Under the pieces are notes generated by a model that was not told the DNA's origin, searched no databases, and saw only the letters and a program-made list of their open reading frames with translations. 38,170 nt of DNA from contig DYPP01000017.1 of the NCBI GenBank assembly GCA_020719845.1, positions 1,221 through 39,390 of the forward strand. Direction: 5' to 3'. Origin of the DNA: Treponema denticola (lineage in GTDB: Bacteria; Spirochaetota; Spirochaetia; Treponematales; Breznakiellaceae). Both the position numbers and the translations under genes were made by a program. Positions 30,593-38,118 of this stretch are shown here, piece by piece. Positions within the stretch are counted from its first letter, which is position 1, and each line of letters begins with the position of its first letter.

Positions 30593-31465
30593 ATGAAAAC
30601 GAAACCGATTTTTCCCCGGGTTTTGTTGCTCATCGGAGCCGGCGTGGTCGGCGGCCTGGTTCCCTTCTCCCTGGAGGCGCAAACCGCGTCCCCGCCTACG
30701 GACCTGGTCATCCTGCTGGACGTATCCGGCAGCATGCGCTCCAGCGGCATCCTGCCGGAGGTCAAAAGGTACCTGGAACAAGACGTCGCGGGCACCCTGC
30801 TCAAGCCCGGCGACCGCTGCACGCTGATCCTGTTCGGCACGACCACCCGGGCCCTGCCCACCCGGACCCTAAGCGCCGAAGCGGACCGGGAGGCGCTCTG
30901 CCGGAATCTGGCGGAGCTTCAGGCCGATGACGACTATACCGATCTGGGGGCCGCCCTGGAAGGGCTGGAAGCGGCCATCGCCGCGCGGCGGGACGGCTCC
31001 TACAAACCGATGGCCCTGTTCATCACCGACGGCAAGAACGCCCCGCCCCCGTCCAGCCCCTACGCGGGCAAAGACCTGTCGGTGGACGCGCATTTTAAGG
31101 AAATCGGCCGCAAGATCAGCATGAAGGGCTGGCAGCTCTACGTCGTCGAGCTGGGCTCGAAAACCGACGCCCCCGCAGTGGCCGCCGCAGTGCCCGGCTC
31201 CACCCTGGTGGCGCCCGCCGAAGCGCTGTCCCCGCAGCCGCTGGCGGCCTACGCTGCGGAGGTGGAGGCGGCGACTCAGGACCGGGCCGCCGCCGCGGGG
31301 CAGAACAGCGGCGTCGCCCCTGCCCCGGCGGGCTCTCCGAGGGGATTGGTTTTCTACCTGATCGGCGCCGGCGCCGCGGCAGCCGCAGCAGTGGTCGCGG
31401 TCGTCCTGCTCGGGCGGCGTAAAAAGAAGCAGGAAGAAGAACCGGCGCCGCAAGCGCCGAAATAG
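30593..31465 (+). CDS. Secreted, membrane-anchored VWA-domain protein
   Basis: This 290-residue protein has a cleavable signal peptide (basic start, hydrophobic 9-27, likely cut near SLEAQ). A von Willebrand factor A domain follows with an intact MIDAS metal site: DVSGSM (43-48), a Thr in the TDLG region and ITDGK. A low-complexity Ala/Pro linker and one transmembrane helix (about 246-272) lead to a short basic-acidic tail, so the domain faces the periplasm. AAAGGAAG lies 7 bp before the ATG. VWA domains bind proteins through divalent metal; the partner is unknown. It is divergent from the metallo-hydrolase gene, and htpG follows after 121 bp. Confidence 0.85.
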   Translation: MKTKPIFPRVLLLIGAGVVGGLVPFSLEAQTASPPTDLVILLDVSGSMRSSGILPEVKRYLEQDVAGTLLKPGDRCTLILFGTTTRALPTRTLSAEADREALCRNLAELQADDDYTDLGAALEGLEAAIAARRDGSYKPMALFITDGKNAPPPSSPYAGKDLSVDAHFKEIGRKISMKGWQLYVVELGSKTDAPAVAAAVPGSTLVAPAEALSPQPLAAYAAEVEAATQDRAAAAGQNSGVAPAPAGSPRGLVFYLIGAGAAAAAAVVAVVLLGRRKKKQEEEPAPQAPK

Positions 31466-31586
31466 GACTTCCCCGGCAAACGGAAAACCGACGGGACGGT
31501 GCGCGCATTTTTATTGCCGCCGCCGCTCCCGTTCAGTATCTTTGAATCAACAACCCTACACACTGGCTTTCAAGGAGTCTCTCCCC

Positions 31587-33443
31587 ATGGCACAGCATCA
31601 ATTTCAGACCGAGGTCAGCCGCCTGCTGCACCTGATCATCCATTCCCTCTATTCCAACCGGGAAATCTTTCTGCGGGAACTCGTTTCCAACAGTTCCGAC
31701 GCCCTGGACAAGCTCAAATACCTCTGCGTCGCCGACGATGCCTACAAAGCCATCAGCTTTGATCCCCGGATCGACCTTGCCTTCGACAAGGAAGCCAGGA
31801 CGCTGACCATCGCCGACACGGGCATCGGCATGAACGAAGCCGACCTGATCGAATCCCTGGGAACCATCGCCCGCTCCGGCACCCGGGCCTTTCTGGAAAA
31901 GCTGGCGGAGGACGCCAAAAAAGATTCCAACCTGATCGGCCAGTTCGGCGTGGGCTTCTACTCCGCCTTCATGGTGGCCGACAAGATCGTGGTCACCTCC
32001 CGCAAGGCCGGGGAAGAAGCCGCCTGGCAGTGGACCAGCGACGGCAAGGAAGGCTACGAGCTGGAGCCGGGCAGCCGGGACGGCCACGGTACCACGGTGG
32101 TGCTGCACCTGACCGAAGAAGGCCTGGAATACGCCAACCGCTGGTCCATCGAAGACATCATCAAGCGCTATTCCAACCACGTCGCCTTCCCCATCTTCCT
32201 GACCTACGAAGACAAGGAATACGACGACAAGGGCAAGGAAAAAGGCTCCACCACCAAGACGGAGCGCATCAACTCGGGCACCGCCATCTGGCGCCGGCCC
32301 AAGGGCGAACTGAAGGAAGAAGACTACGTCGAATTCTACAAGCAGATCGCCCACGACAGCGACGAGCCGCTCTTCTACGTGCACACCAAGGCCGAAGGCA
32401 CCCAGGAATACGCCACCCTCTTCTACGTCCCCAAGAAGGCGCCCTTCGACCTGTACAACGTGGACTACAAGGCGGGGGTCAAGCTCTACGTCAAGCGGGT
32501 GTTCATCACCGACGACGACAAGGAACTGATGCCCACCTGGCTGCGCTTTGTGCGGGGCGTCATCGATTCGGAAGACCTGCCGCTCAACGTCAGCCGGGAG
32601 ATCCTGCAGCAGAACCGCATCCTGACCAACATCAAAAACGGTTCGGTAAAGAAGCTGCTCGGCGAATTCAAGGCCCTGGCGGACAACAACAAGGAAAAAT
32701 GGGACGTCTTCGTGTCCCAGTTCAACCGGCCGCTCAAGGAAGGCCTGTACCAGGACTTCGCCAACCGGGAAGCCCTGCTGGAGCTGGTCCGCTTCAAGAG
32801 CACCGCCGTGGAAGGCTGGACCAGCCTGGCGGACTACGCCTCCCGCATGAAGTCGGACCAGAAGGCGGTCTACTACATCACCGGCGGCGACGAGCGGACC
32901 CTGAAGGCTTCGCCCCTGCTGGAAGCCTACAAGGAAAAGGGCATCGAAGTCCTGGTCATGGACGACGAGATCGACGACATCGTCATCCCCTCGGTGGGCA
33001 AGTTCAGGGAATGGGACCTGAAGGCGGTCAACCGGTCCGGCGCCGACGAAGAGTTGGGCGAAAAGCAGGACAAGGACGCGGCCAAGGAACTGCAGCCGGT
33101 CATCGAAAAGATCAAGAAAGCCCTGGGCGAACGCGTCAAGGACGTCAAGCTGTCCCGGCGCCTGCACGACTCGCCTTCCTGCATCGTGGCCGACGAGAAC
33201 GACCCGTCCATCCAGTTTGCCCAGATGATGCGGGCCATGGGCCAGACCGAACTGCCCGACGTCAAGCCCATCCTGGAAGTGAACGGCGACCACGCCATCC
33301 TGGCGGCGCTCAAGGGCGTCGAGGACGAAGCGCGCATCGCCGACGTGGCCGGGGTGCTGCTGGACCAGGCCCTGCTGGTGGAAGGCATCAAGCTCAAGGA
33401 CCCGGCGGACTTCGTCAAGCGCCTGAACCGCCTGCTGGCCTGA
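31587..33443 (+). CDS. htpG: Chaperone protein HtpG (Hsp90)
   Basis: This 618-residue bacterial Hsp90 has the GHKL ATPase N-terminus with ELVSNSSDALDKL, DTGIGMNEADLI and GQFGVGFYSAFMVAD, the middle domain with NVSREILQQNR, and the C-terminal dimerisation domain. Length is standard. The ATG at 31587 follows AAGGAG with 9-bp spacing; the frame opening 15 residues earlier was rejected because of this ribosome site and the family start. No CIRCE element is seen in the 121 bp upstream. The stop codon lies in a 17-bp palindrome (33442-33458), which may end or stabilise the message. Confidence 0.97.
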   Translation: MAQHQFQTEVSRLLHLIIHSLYSNREIFLRELVSNSSDALDKLKYLCVADDAYKAISFDPRIDLAFDKEARTLTIADTGIGMNEADLIESLGTIARSGTRAFLEKLAEDAKKDSNLIGQFGVGFYSAFMVADKIVVTSRKAGEEAAWQWTSDGKEGYELEPGSRDGHGTTVVLHLTEEGLEYANRWSIEDIIKRYSNHVAFPIFLTYEDKEYDDKGKEKGSTTKTERINSGTAIWRRPKGELKEEDYVEFYKQIAHDSDEPLFYVHTKAEGTQEYATLFYVPKKAPFDLYNVDYKAGVKLYVKRVFITDDDKELMPTWLRFVRGVIDSEDLPLNVSREILQQNRILTNIKNGSVKKLLGEFKALADNNKEKWDVFVSQFNRPLKEGLYQDFANREALLELVRFKSTAVEGWTSLADYASRMKSDQKAVYYITGGDERTLKASPLLEAYKEKGIEVLVMDDEIDDIVIPSVGKFREWDLKAVNRSGADEELGEKQDKDAAKELQPVIEKIKKALGERVKDVKLSRRLHDSPSCIVADENDPSIQFAQMMRAMGQTELPDVKPILEVNGDHAILAALKGVEDEARIADVAGVLLDQALLVEGIKLKDPADFVKRLNRLLA

Positions 33444-33533
33444 AGCCGCCGCGGCTTCGGCCTTCCCGAAGCGCCCGCTTCGTGGTAGCCTGCGTGGTCG
33501 GGCTCCGCCCGTACCGCGCTCCGGGAGGTTCGC

Positions 33534-34919
33534 TTGAAAAAACAGAAAACCGTCGTTTTCCGGTGCAGCTCCTGCGGCCACGAAGAAGCCAAGTGGCTGG
33601 GGCGCTGCCCCGAATGCGGCGAATGGAACACGCTGACCGAAGCGGCGGTTTCCGCCACCTCCCGGCCGGCCCGGGGCGACGACCGCTCAGGCGGCCCGCC
33701 CCAGTCCATCCCCCTGAACGCCGTCGACCCCCAGGAAGGCACGCGCATCGCCAGCGGCATCGGCGAACTGGACCGGGTGCTGGGCGGCGGCATCATGAAG
33801 CGCTCCACCATCCTGGTGGGCGGCGAACCGGGCATCGGCAAGTCCACGCTGCTGCTGCAGGCCGCCGCCGCGGCCCAGACCAAGGGCCGCATCCTCTACG
33901 TCTCGGGGGAAGAATCCGCCGGCCAGGTACGCATGCGCGCCGACCGGCTGGGCATCCGGGGCGACCGGATCGAGATCTTCTGTTCCGGCCGGCTGGAAGA
34001 AATCGACAGCATCCTGCGCACCATCAAGCCGGTCATCGTGATCATCGATTCCGTACAGACCCTGCACAGCCCGGAGCTGGGCCTGGTTCCGGGCACGGTC
34101 AACCAGATGAAGTACTGCGCCCACGAACTGATCGCCTGGGTCAAGGAGCACGACGCCGCGCTGTTCCTGGTAGCCCACGTGACCAAGGACGGCATCATCT
34201 CGGGTCCCAAGACGCTGGAGCACATGGTGGACACGGTGCTCTATTTTGAGCAGAACGACGCGGACAGCCGCTTTCTGCGGGCCGCCAAGAACCGCTTCGG
34301 GTCGGTGGACGAGATCGGCATCTTCATCATGGGCGAAGCGGGCCTGACCGCGGTGGACGATCCTTCTTCCCTCTTTCTGGTCCGCCGGGAGGGGGAGCTG
34401 CCCGCGGGCATCGCCACCGCGGCGGTGCTGGAGGGCTCGCGCACGCTGCTGGTGGAAATCCAGGCCCTGGTCGTGCCCGCCAAGGGCGCCATGAGCCGGG
34501 TCTTTTCGGACCGCATCGACGCGGCCCGGGTTTCCCGGGTGGCGGCCACGCTGGAAAAACACCTCAAGCTGCGCTTGTCCGACCACGACCTGTACGTCAA
34601 CGTCGCCGGCGGCATCCGCATCGCCGAAGTCGGCGTCGAGCTGGCGCTGGCCGCGGCCCTGCACTCCGCCCGCACCGGCCTGCCCCTGCCCGTCCGCACG
34701 GCCATCGCCGGCGAGCTGTCCCTGGCCGGCGAGGTGCGCCCCATCCGTCGCCTCAGCGGCCGCATCCGGGCCGCGCAAGCCCTCGCTTTTGACCGGTTTG
34801 TCGGGCCGCCGTCGGACGCGCGGGAAAAACCCGCCCCCGGGACGCCCGGGCAGGCGCCGGCCGCCGGCTGGACCGCCGTCCGGGACCTGGCCGCGGGCAT
34901 CAAAGCCCTTTTTTCCTGA
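33534..34919 (+). CDS. radA: DNA repair protein RadA
   Basis: This 461-residue protein has an N-terminal four-cysteine zinc finger (CSSC at 11-14, CPEC at 25-28), a RecA-like ATPase with Walker A GGEPGIGKST (96-105), the RadA-specific KNRFG motif (252-256) and a C-terminal Lon-like P domain. RadA is a branch-migration helicase in recombination. The start is TTG at 33534, preceded by GGGAGG 6 bp upstream; no ATG lies nearby in frame. The last codon and TGA stop fall on the edge of a repeat element (34919-35094), and the same bases TTCCTGAATTGAGG recur at another copy at 38113, so the element may have supplied the end of the gene. The terminal residues KALFS look ordinary. Confidence 0.96.
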   Translation: MKKQKTVVFRCSSCGHEEAKWLGRCPECGEWNTLTEAAVSATSRPARGDDRSGGPPQSIPLNAVDPQEGTRIASGIGELDRVLGGGIMKRSTILVGGEPGIGKSTLLLQAAAAAQTKGRILYVSGEESAGQVRMRADRLGIRGDRIEIFCSGRLEEIDSILRTIKPVIVIIDSVQTLHSPELGLVPGTVNQMKYCAHELIAWVKEHDAALFLVAHVTKDGIISGPKTLEHMVDTVLYFEQNDADSRFLRAAKNRFGSVDEIGIFIMGEAGLTAVDDPSSLFLVRREGELPAGIATAAVLEGSRTLLVEIQALVVPAKGAMSRVFSDRIDAARVSRVAATLEKHLKLRLSDHDLYVNVAGGIRIAEVGVELALAAALHSARTGLPLPVRTAIAGELSLAGEVRPIRRLSGRIRAAQALAFDRFVGPPSDAREKPAPGTPGQAPAAGWTAVRDLAAGIKALFS

Positions 34920-35094
34920 ATTGAGGCTGTCCCGTAACTCAGGGAGTTACGGGACAGCTACCTTAATATCGTATTTTCGCAGGATTTTGGCGGTTTTACC
35001 TGGTTCTAGCAAAGCAAACCGTTTAAATCCGCCAAAATCCGAGAAAATACTGAGGCTGTCTGATAACTGACCGAGTTATCAGACAGCCTCAATT
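34919..35094. mobile_element. MITE-like element with terminal hairpins and nested inverted repeats
   Basis: A 176-bp element bounded by inverted ends AATTGAGGCTGTC. Its left hairpin is GCTGTCCCGTAACTC (34926-34940), loop AGG, and the pairing arm 34944-34958. Its right hairpin is TGAGGCTGTCTGATAACT (35051-35068), a 5-base loop, and 35074-35091, an 18-bp perfect stem. Between them, GTATTTTC and GGATTTTGGCGG (34971-34993) face their inverse at 35029-35050. No open frame codes for a transposase. The ends recur at 36176 and 38119. Non-autonomous mobile repeat is the best explanation; a repetitive extragenic palindrome family is the alternative. Confidence 0.7.
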
Positions 35095-35133
35095 GACGAC
35101 CGCGGCACCCCAGCCGCACCAAGGAGCGCCAGC

Positions 35134-35409
35134 ATGGCCAAGAAACTCTACGTCGGCAACCTTTCGTACCGCGTCGACGCCGACCAGCTGCGCCAACTCT
35201 TTGCCGCCTTCGGCGCCGTCGTCTCCGCCCTGGTCGTCACGGACGGCGAAACCGGCGCTTCCAAAGGCTTCGGCTTTGTCGAGATGGGCACCGACCAGGA
35301 CGCGGCAACCGCCATCCGGGGCATCAACGGCCGGGAGTTCGAGGGCCGGCAGCTGCGGGTCAACGACGCGCTGGCAAAACCGCGCATCGACAAGAATGCG
35401 GGCCGCTAA
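35134..35409 (+). CDS. RRM-domain RNA-binding protein
   Basis: This 91-residue protein is a single RNA recognition motif. RNP2 is LYVGNLSY (residues 5-12) and RNP1 is KGFGFVEM (44-51), with the conserved aromatic residues present. Bacterial proteins of this size, as in cyanobacteria and spirochaetes, bind RNA and often respond to cold; no function can be assigned here. AAGGAG lies 9 bp before the ATG. It stands alone between a repeat element and a strong terminator, so it is probably a single-gene transcript. Confidence 0.93.
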   Translation: MAKKLYVGNLSYRVDADQLRQLFAAFGAVVSALVVTDGETGASKGFGFVEMGTDQDAATAIRGINGREFEGRQLRVNDALAKPRIDKNAGR

Positions 35410-35439
35410 AAGGTTGGGGTAAAGGTCGGCGGGCAAAAA

Positions 35440-35463
35440 AAAAGCCGGGTTTAGCCGGCTTTT
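35440..35463 (+). terminator. Rho-independent terminator after the RRM gene
   Basis: AAAAGCCGG (35440-35448), loop GTTTAG, and CCGGCTTTT (35455-35463) form a 9-bp stem flanked by A-tract and T-tract, so it can work in both directions. It lies 30 bp after the RRM stop. Confidence 0.85.
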
Positions 35464-35743
35464 GGAACGCCCTGCCTGTTGCCGACCGGAGAGTCGGGGC
35501 CGCCAGGGGCTCATGTTTCAAAAAATGATCATGGACACTTTCGGGACCGGTCCGCGTACTCGGCGCGGCCGGTCAAGCTACTTCCGGCGGAGTATCCATT
35601 CCAGATCCCTCCTAAAACAACGCGGTGTACTTACCGCAGGCTTGCCCTTCCAGCTCCGCCATCCGGCGGATTGAAATTCCGTTCTGTCTAGAATTTAATG
35701 CATATTTAAAAAAAAACAAGCAATCCATGAAAAATATTTTGGA
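35464..35743. other. Gap without a convincing gene; one GC-rich hairpin
   Basis: I see no supported gene in these 280 bp apart from a doubtful minus-strand micro-ORF. A hairpin, GACCGG-t-CCGCG (35545-35556), a 7-base loop and CGCGGCCGGTC (35564-35574), stands in the middle. The right third (35690-35743) is very AT-rich, including a run of nine A. Confidence 0.5.
35612..35728 (-). CDS. Possible 38-residue micro-ORF, unknown
   Basis: ATG at 35726-35728 on the minus strand opens a 38-residue frame ending in MAELEGQACGKYTALF, with its stop at 35612-35614. It lies 15 bp after the hypothetical gene at 35744 and runs the same way, but has no Shine-Dalgarno sequence and its first codons come from an A/T tract. 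It may be noise or the tail of a decayed gene. Confidence 0.2.
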   Translation of the reverse strand: MDCLFFFKYALNSRQNGISIRRMAELEGQACGKYTALF

Positions 35744-36118
35744 TTACAGCGCACCCCGGGCCATCAAATCGCCCATCAGGCGGGTCAGCGTGTCCAGGTC
35801 CATCGTCTGTGCCCCCAGGCTGACCGCTTCCCGGATGCCCGCCCAGGTATCCGCGTCCAGGGGCATGCTTACCGCTTCGTACTCGTCCAGGATAAAGGCG
35901 GCGATATAGCCCAGGGCGGCAAAATCCGGTATCGGCCCCGCGCCCAGGCGGTCGCTCCAGAGGGCAAACAGATCCTCCGCCACCTCCCGGCCGACCACCG
36001 GGTCCACCAGGCGCGCAAAGGAACGATAAAGATGGTCCTCCGCGGGCCCGACGCTGCCCGAAGCCATATTCCGCCCCAGGGCTTCCAATTCCGATAAAAA
36101 ATGATCCGCCGGTCGCAT
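35744..36118 (-). CDS. Hypothetical protein (124 residues)
   Basis: This is a soluble, mostly helical, acidic protein beginning MRPADHFLSELEALGRNMASG. I do not recognise a family. Visible features are a helical stretch with FARLVDPVVGREVAEDLFALWSDRL, a hydrophobic FAALGYIAAFILDEYEA segment and a C-terminal TLTRLMGDLM. No catalytic motif or membrane segment is present. No Shine-Dalgarno sequence lies before the ATG; an in-frame TTG at 36154 also lacks one. Codon use is like that of the neighbouring core genes. It is followed by the AT-rich gap and preceded by a hairpin repeat, so it is isolated. Confidence 0.6.
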   Translation of the reverse strand: MRPADHFLSELEALGRNMASGSVGPAEDHLYRSFARLVDPVVGREVAEDLFALWSDRLGAGPIPDFAALGYIAAFILDEYEAVSMPLDADTWAGIREAVSLGAQTMDLDTLTRLMGDLMARGAL

Positions 36119-36175
36119 GCAGGCAGGGTACCACGCCGGGGACGCGGAAAGCAAGATTGGGGGGCAATTGCCCGA

Positions 36176-36220
36176 ATTGAGGCTGTCTGATAACTGACCG
36201 AGTTATCAGACAGCCTCAAT
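36176..36220. repeat. Solo hairpin copy of the repeat family
   Basis: ATTGAGGCTGTCTGATAACT (36176-36195), loop GACCG, and the perfect complement at 36201-36220 make a 20-bp stem. It equals the right hairpin of the 176-bp element, with the same loop, but lacks the internal arms. It lies upstream of the hypothetical gene at 35744-36118. Confidence 0.85.
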
Positions 36221-36502
36221 GAGACTGGGTGGAGTTGGAGAGTCCTCACGGTCCCCAATGGTCTCCGCCGCCCAAACAACCAACGTTCACTCTTCTTCCT
36301 TCCCCATCGATGACCGAATCACCTTCGCGTATCCAGCGCTCTTCGTGTCATCGGGGTGCGGTTCGAGGCCGGTTACCCTGCGCGCCGTATCGCAAGGCGA
36401 ACGGGCGCTGAAATATGACTATGGACTCCCCTCGACCGGAAACGAACGTCGAGGGCTGACCCTAGAAGTCCTCCTATTCCGAGCTCTGTCCCCAATGGAG
36501 AT
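36221..36502. other. Non-coding gap with an 11-bp direct repeat
   Basis: No gene is supported in this 282-bp stretch on either strand. GTCCCCAATGG occurs at 36251-36261 and again at 36488-36498, near both ends of the gap. Such a pair could be a target-site or excision scar, or chance. Confidence 0.5.
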
Positions 36503-37696
36503 TCAATCACCTGAGAGCCAGGTCCGAAGGAACTCCAGGTAATGTACCGCCTCCAGCTTGGCTCCCATGGAAACCGTCTCGCCTTGGTACACGAGGATGC
36601 CCCGGGTGTTCATGCGCATGGCACCGTCCAACGCCGACTGTTCGGCAATGATCCTTTTGAGCCCCGCAAACAGTTGGCTTTTAGGCGTCGCGCCTCGTTT
36701 GACTTCGATGAAATCAAGGCGGCCCCGTGCGTGGTCTTCATGGATGAAGTCCACTTCCAGCCCGCCGCCGGAGCGGTACCAGTACAGGTGCCCCTGGCTG
36801 CCCGTGTGGGCGATGGCCTTGCTCATTTCGGAGGCGATGTAGTTTTCAAAAACCGGACCGGCCAGAGGGCCTTTTTCAAGTTGGTCCACGCTCATCACGC
36901 CGGCCAGGCTGTTCACGAGGCCGGTATCCCAGAAATAAAGCTTGGGTCGCTTGATGATGCGTTTGCCATAATTCTGATGATACGACGGGAGCAGGAATAT
37001 GATGTACCCGGCTTCCAGGACCGAGATCCATGCCTGGATCGTTTTCTCGGACACGCCGAGTTCCCGGGCGTAGACGCTCATGTTCAGTTCCTGCGCGCAA
37101 CGGCCCGCCAGAAGCTGGATGAAACGCAGGAAATCACGCTCGTTGCCGATGTTCCGTACCGACCGGACATCCCGCATCAGGTAGGTATCCAGATACGCGG
37201 GGAACCAATCACGTCCGAGCCCGTCGACGCCAAGGACTATTTCCGGATAGTTGCCGTACAGCATGGCATCCAGAGGCGAACCGATGCTTTCCCGTTCCGT
37301 CCACTCGAAGGGCAACAGCCTGACCGGAGCTATCCTGCCGGCAAGGGACTCGCTCATCCCGCGGGTCAGCCCGAACTGGCTGGAGCCGGTCAGGATGAAC
37401 CTTCCGGGAGTCCCGTCGTCGTCGATCTCCATTTTGAGGTACTCGAAGACAGCCGGAACTTTCTGGGCCTCGTCTATCACGGCCCCGTTCCGCATGCGCG
37501 CCATGAAAGCCCGGGGATCGTCCTGGAAATCCCCGCGCAGGGTCGGGTCATCGAAACTGACCCAGAGTCTTCCTTCTGAAAATGATGTTCTGAGCATCGT
37601 GGATTTTCCGGATTGGCGCGGCCCGGTGATGGCGATGGCAGGAAACCTGGAGAGAAGCCCTGAAATTCTGGCTTCAAGTCTTCGTGGTATATACAT
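36503..37696 (-). CDS. AAA-family ATPase with DUF4143 domain
   Basis: This 397-residue protein belongs to the AAA_14/DUF4143 family. Walker A is GPRQSGKST (25-33) and Walker B AVIDEAQ (72-78); ILTGSSQFGL (sensor region) and an LLPFEW segment follow. The second half has a winged-helix segment (YARELGVSEKTIQAWISVLEAGYIIFLLPSY) and a nuclease-like end, KLYFWDTGLVNSLAG ... GLEVDFI ... DFIEVKRG, resembling the PD-(D/E)xK pattern of DUF4143. These genes are scattered, often beside toxin-antitoxin loci, and their role is unsettled. Composition is more AT-rich at the 5' end and it sits among repeats, which suggests transfer. The ATG at 37696 is preceded by AAGG at 12 bp. Confidence 0.9.
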   Translation of the reverse strand: MYIPRRLEARISGLLSRFPAIAITGPRQSGKSTMLRTSFSEGRLWVSFDDPTLRGDFQDDPRAFMARMRNGAVIDEAQKVPAVFEYLKMEIDDDGTPGRFILTGSSQFGLTRGMSESLAGRIAPVRLLPFEWTERESIGSPLDAMLYGNYPEIVLGVDGLGRDWFPAYLDTYLMRDVRSVRNIGNERDFLRFIQLLAGRCAQELNMSVYARELGVSEKTIQAWISVLEAGYIIFLLPSYHQNYGKRIIKRPKLYFWDTGLVNSLAGVMSVDQLEKGPLAGPVFENYIASEMSKAIAHTGSQGHLYWYRSGGGLEVDFIHEDHARGRLDFIEVKRGATPKSQLFAGLKRIIAEQSALDGAMRMNTRGILVYQGETVSMGAKLEAVHYLEFLRTWLSGD

Positions 37697-37967
37697 ATAT
37701 CCATAATACCTTGCATTATTGGATTGTCAATACGAATTTGCAAGGCGCAGCGTTTAGCGAGGTTATGCAAGATTAGCACGATGGAAGAAGATGGACAGAA
37801 TGAAAGGAACCCGGGCAGGCGCATTTTCCGGTGCTCCTTCATCATGCTTCTTCTGTACCCCAAAAAATTATCCATACCGGCGCGTCCGGCTCCGCTGGAC
37901 CAGCGCGGGGCGCGACGTACGTCTTGGGCGGCATGGATGCCGCCAGCGCCAGCCCGGTCAAACGTAC
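37697..37967. other. Gap without a supported gene
   Basis: This stretch upstream of the ATPase holds no frame I can support. GGTAT and ATACC flank the ATPase start as a loose inverted repeat. A minus-strand frame carrying ILHNLAKRCALQIR looks vaguely like a transposase C-terminus but is too short to call. Confidence 0.4.
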
Positions 37968-38117
37968 TGATGGACGCACTAGTCGGAAGCCAAGACTATT
38001 GAACCGGTAGTCGGGAGTGTTGTAGGTACGAATGGCCGAACGCACGCTCGACGCGACGTAGATCCAACTCCCAGCGCGTTCGGTGCTTTGGTAACCACCT
38101 GGTGGGTCTTGCTTCCT
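37968..38117 (-). pseudogene. C-terminal relic of a SUMF1/formylglycine-generating-enzyme-family gene
   Basis: The minus-strand frame reads DPPGGYQSTERAGSW, then VRSAIRTYNTPDYRFNSLGFRLVRP. This is the end of the FGE-sulfatase/SUMF1 domain, whose usual form is RVxRGGSW, then VRSAxR, then GFRLVRP. Only about 50 codons remain. The frame runs on past the normal end to a stop at 37842, and upstream it meets the repeat hairpin at 38119, where the rest of the domain is missing. A broken gene, probably split or truncated at the repeat, is the simplest reading. The rest of the gene may lie beyond the window. Confidence 0.65.
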
Positions 38118-38118
38118 G

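Noticed and set aside
31466-31586. CIRCE or other heat-shock operator before htpG
   Set aside because: No TTAGCACTC-N9-GAGTGCTAA pattern or variant is present in the interval.
32030-34249. A 739-codon plus-strand frame over htpG and radA
   Set aside because: It overlaps two certain genes in another frame, and its product is low-complexity Arg/Gly/Pro-rich. It is a shadow of GC-rich codon use.
34921-35095. Paired hairpin repeats as a CRISPR array
   Set aside because: There are no regular spacers; copies are few, palindromic and found in both orientations hundreds of bases apart.
35464-35743. A tRNA or structured RNA gene in the gap after the RRM terminator
   Set aside because: No cloverleaf, T-loop or CCA pattern; the one hairpin stands alone.
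37477-37875. Minus-strand frame containing ILHNLAKRCALQIR as a transposase remnant
   Set aside because: The resemblance is a short hydrophobic/basic stretch only; most of the frame overlaps the ATPase gene in another frame.
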